DNA of 64,000 nt from Venturia oleaginea (lineage: Eukaryota > Ascomycota > Dothideomycetes > Venturiales > Venturiaceae): assembly GCA_013176395.1 (NCBI GenBank), contig JABMLP010000008.1, positions 1 through 64,000 of the forward strand, read 5' to 3'. The position numbers and the translations under genes were made by a program. Of the stretch, positions 63,015-64,000 are shown in pieces; position 1 is the first letter of the stretch; each line of letters opens with the position of its first letter. A model generated the notes under the pieces. That model did not search any database, had not been told where the DNA came from, and saw only the letters and a list, made by a program, of their open reading frames with translations.

Positions 63015-64000
63015 TGTTAAGGGATGGAATCCTTCTCTCTAGCTTATCCATGACTGGATTTCCAATTGTTCTCTTGTTATTCTGCAAGCTGTCATGTTCT
63101 ATTTTGCAAGCTGTCATGTTCTATTTTGCAAGCTGTCATGTTCTATTTCGCAAGCTGCCATGTTCTATTTTGCAAGCTGTCACGTTTCCATTTAAAGATA
63201 CTTTCTAGAAGGATCTATTGTAAGAGGAGGATTATATATACTAGCTATCCTTCCTGTACTTACACTTTCTTCTCTGTACTTAGATACTTGAAATATAAGC
63301 TGTCTTCCCTCACTTGCGAAACACCTTTGAGGGTTGAACTCTTACATTATCTAAGTACCTCAGTCTTACAAAGGAAGAAAGGCTCACAGAGAGCAAGCTC
63401 CAAAAAGGAATTTCAAGAAGAGGACACTTGTCCTAATCCAAGAAGCGAGGGCCAACCTCAAGGGCCAAACAGAAAGGAATTTCAAGAAGAGGACACTTGT
63501 CCTAACTCAAGAAGCAAGGGCCAACCTCAAAGGCCAACTTCAAGGGCCAACCTCAAGGGCCAAACAAAAAGGGAATTCAAGAGAATTCAAGCTGAGATTT
63601 TCTAGAAGGTGCTAGAATCTCCAAGAAGCAAGGGCCAACCGAAAGGGCCAATCCAAAAAGGGAATTCAAGAGAATTCAAACTGAGATTTTCTAGAACGTG
63701 CTAGAATCTCCAAGAAGCAAGGGCAGGTCATCCTAAGACAGCGTAGTCTTAGGAGTTGAAGCTGTAATAAGCTGAGGAAAGAAAGAGCTAGGGAGAGAGA
63801 TTTAATACACTTGGCCTTCACAGTCCCTGGGAGCTCTGTCCTTAGTAATAAGGATTGCAGAGCGGACTATAGTGTAAAAAATCCTTCTGGGATTCTATAG
63901 TCACCTTCCTATACTAATAGGCATTGACTCTATACTGCCTAGCAAATCTCTAGAGTAGAGCCTAGGAGTGTGTATAGTAGTGCTCTCTATTATCTCTCAT
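63015..64000 (+). mobile_element. second G2 element, 5' end only (continues beyond the window)
   Basis: The 5' LTR at 63015-63346 (332 bp, TGTTAAGG...CTCTTACA) has five 22-bp units, including the same variant unit as the LTR at 56589-56920. The leader follows from 63347 and matches the other G2 leader to the window end. By comparison, gag should begin about 10-11 bp beyond base 64000. Confidence 0.92.

Noticed and set aside
1..64000. CRISPR arrays, rRNA or tRNA genes
   Set aside because: A eukaryotic window; no regular spacer arrays and no convincing cloverleaf or rRNA motif was seen by eye. A tRNAscan run would be decisive.

Overview
This window is from a filamentous ascomycete (Pezizomycotina; class not determined, Leotiomycetes is only a guess). 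The basis is spliced genes with short 50-60 bp GT-AG introns, a fungal Dicer-like 2 gene, a fungal-type Hsp70-like ATPase, and a typical fungal mix of transposable elements: pogo/Tc1-mariner, gypsy chromoviruses, copia and a Tad/I-type LINE.

Layout. 0-11 kb is host sequence: a Dicer-like 2 gene that looks broken (minus), proteasome subunit alpha 2 (minus), a two-pass membrane RING-CH protein (plus) and an Hsp70-like ATPase (plus). 11.3-35.7 kb is a nested transposon island. It holds a solo LTR and a pogo transposase cut by a copia LTR. A non-autonomous LINE derivative sits inside that LTR, and a full-length LINE sits at the copia polypurine tract/LTR junction. Then come the rest of the dead copia, a gypsy element (G3) split by another gypsy element (G1 copy 1, itself carrying a solo LTR), an intact pogo element and a 5'-truncated LINE. 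36.2-44.6 kb is a compact host block: TAP-like alpha/beta hydrolase, RNA polymerase III subunit C11, a YAR1-like ankyrin protein, splicing factor SF3b10, two unknown proteins and a histidine phosphatase with a C-terminal PIP-box-like motif. 44.8-64 kb is a second island: two short inverted-repeat elements, a second LINE derivative, a mosaic pogo element, a second G1 copy interrupted by a G2 gypsy element, and the start of another G2. A small secreted protein made of Kex2-type repeats (49,811-50,248) lies within this island.

Target-site duplications let the nesting order be read directly: 14 bp for the LINE and both derivatives, 5 bp for most LTR elements and TA for pogo. Removing the insertions rejoins the interrupted reading frames. 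The observations most worth following up are the Kex2-repeat secreted protein, the LINE with its tandem-repeat-bearing non-autonomous partner, the two G1 copies that share even their LTR-specific differences, the mosaic pogo element, and an apparently decayed Dicer-2 gene next to young-looking transposons.
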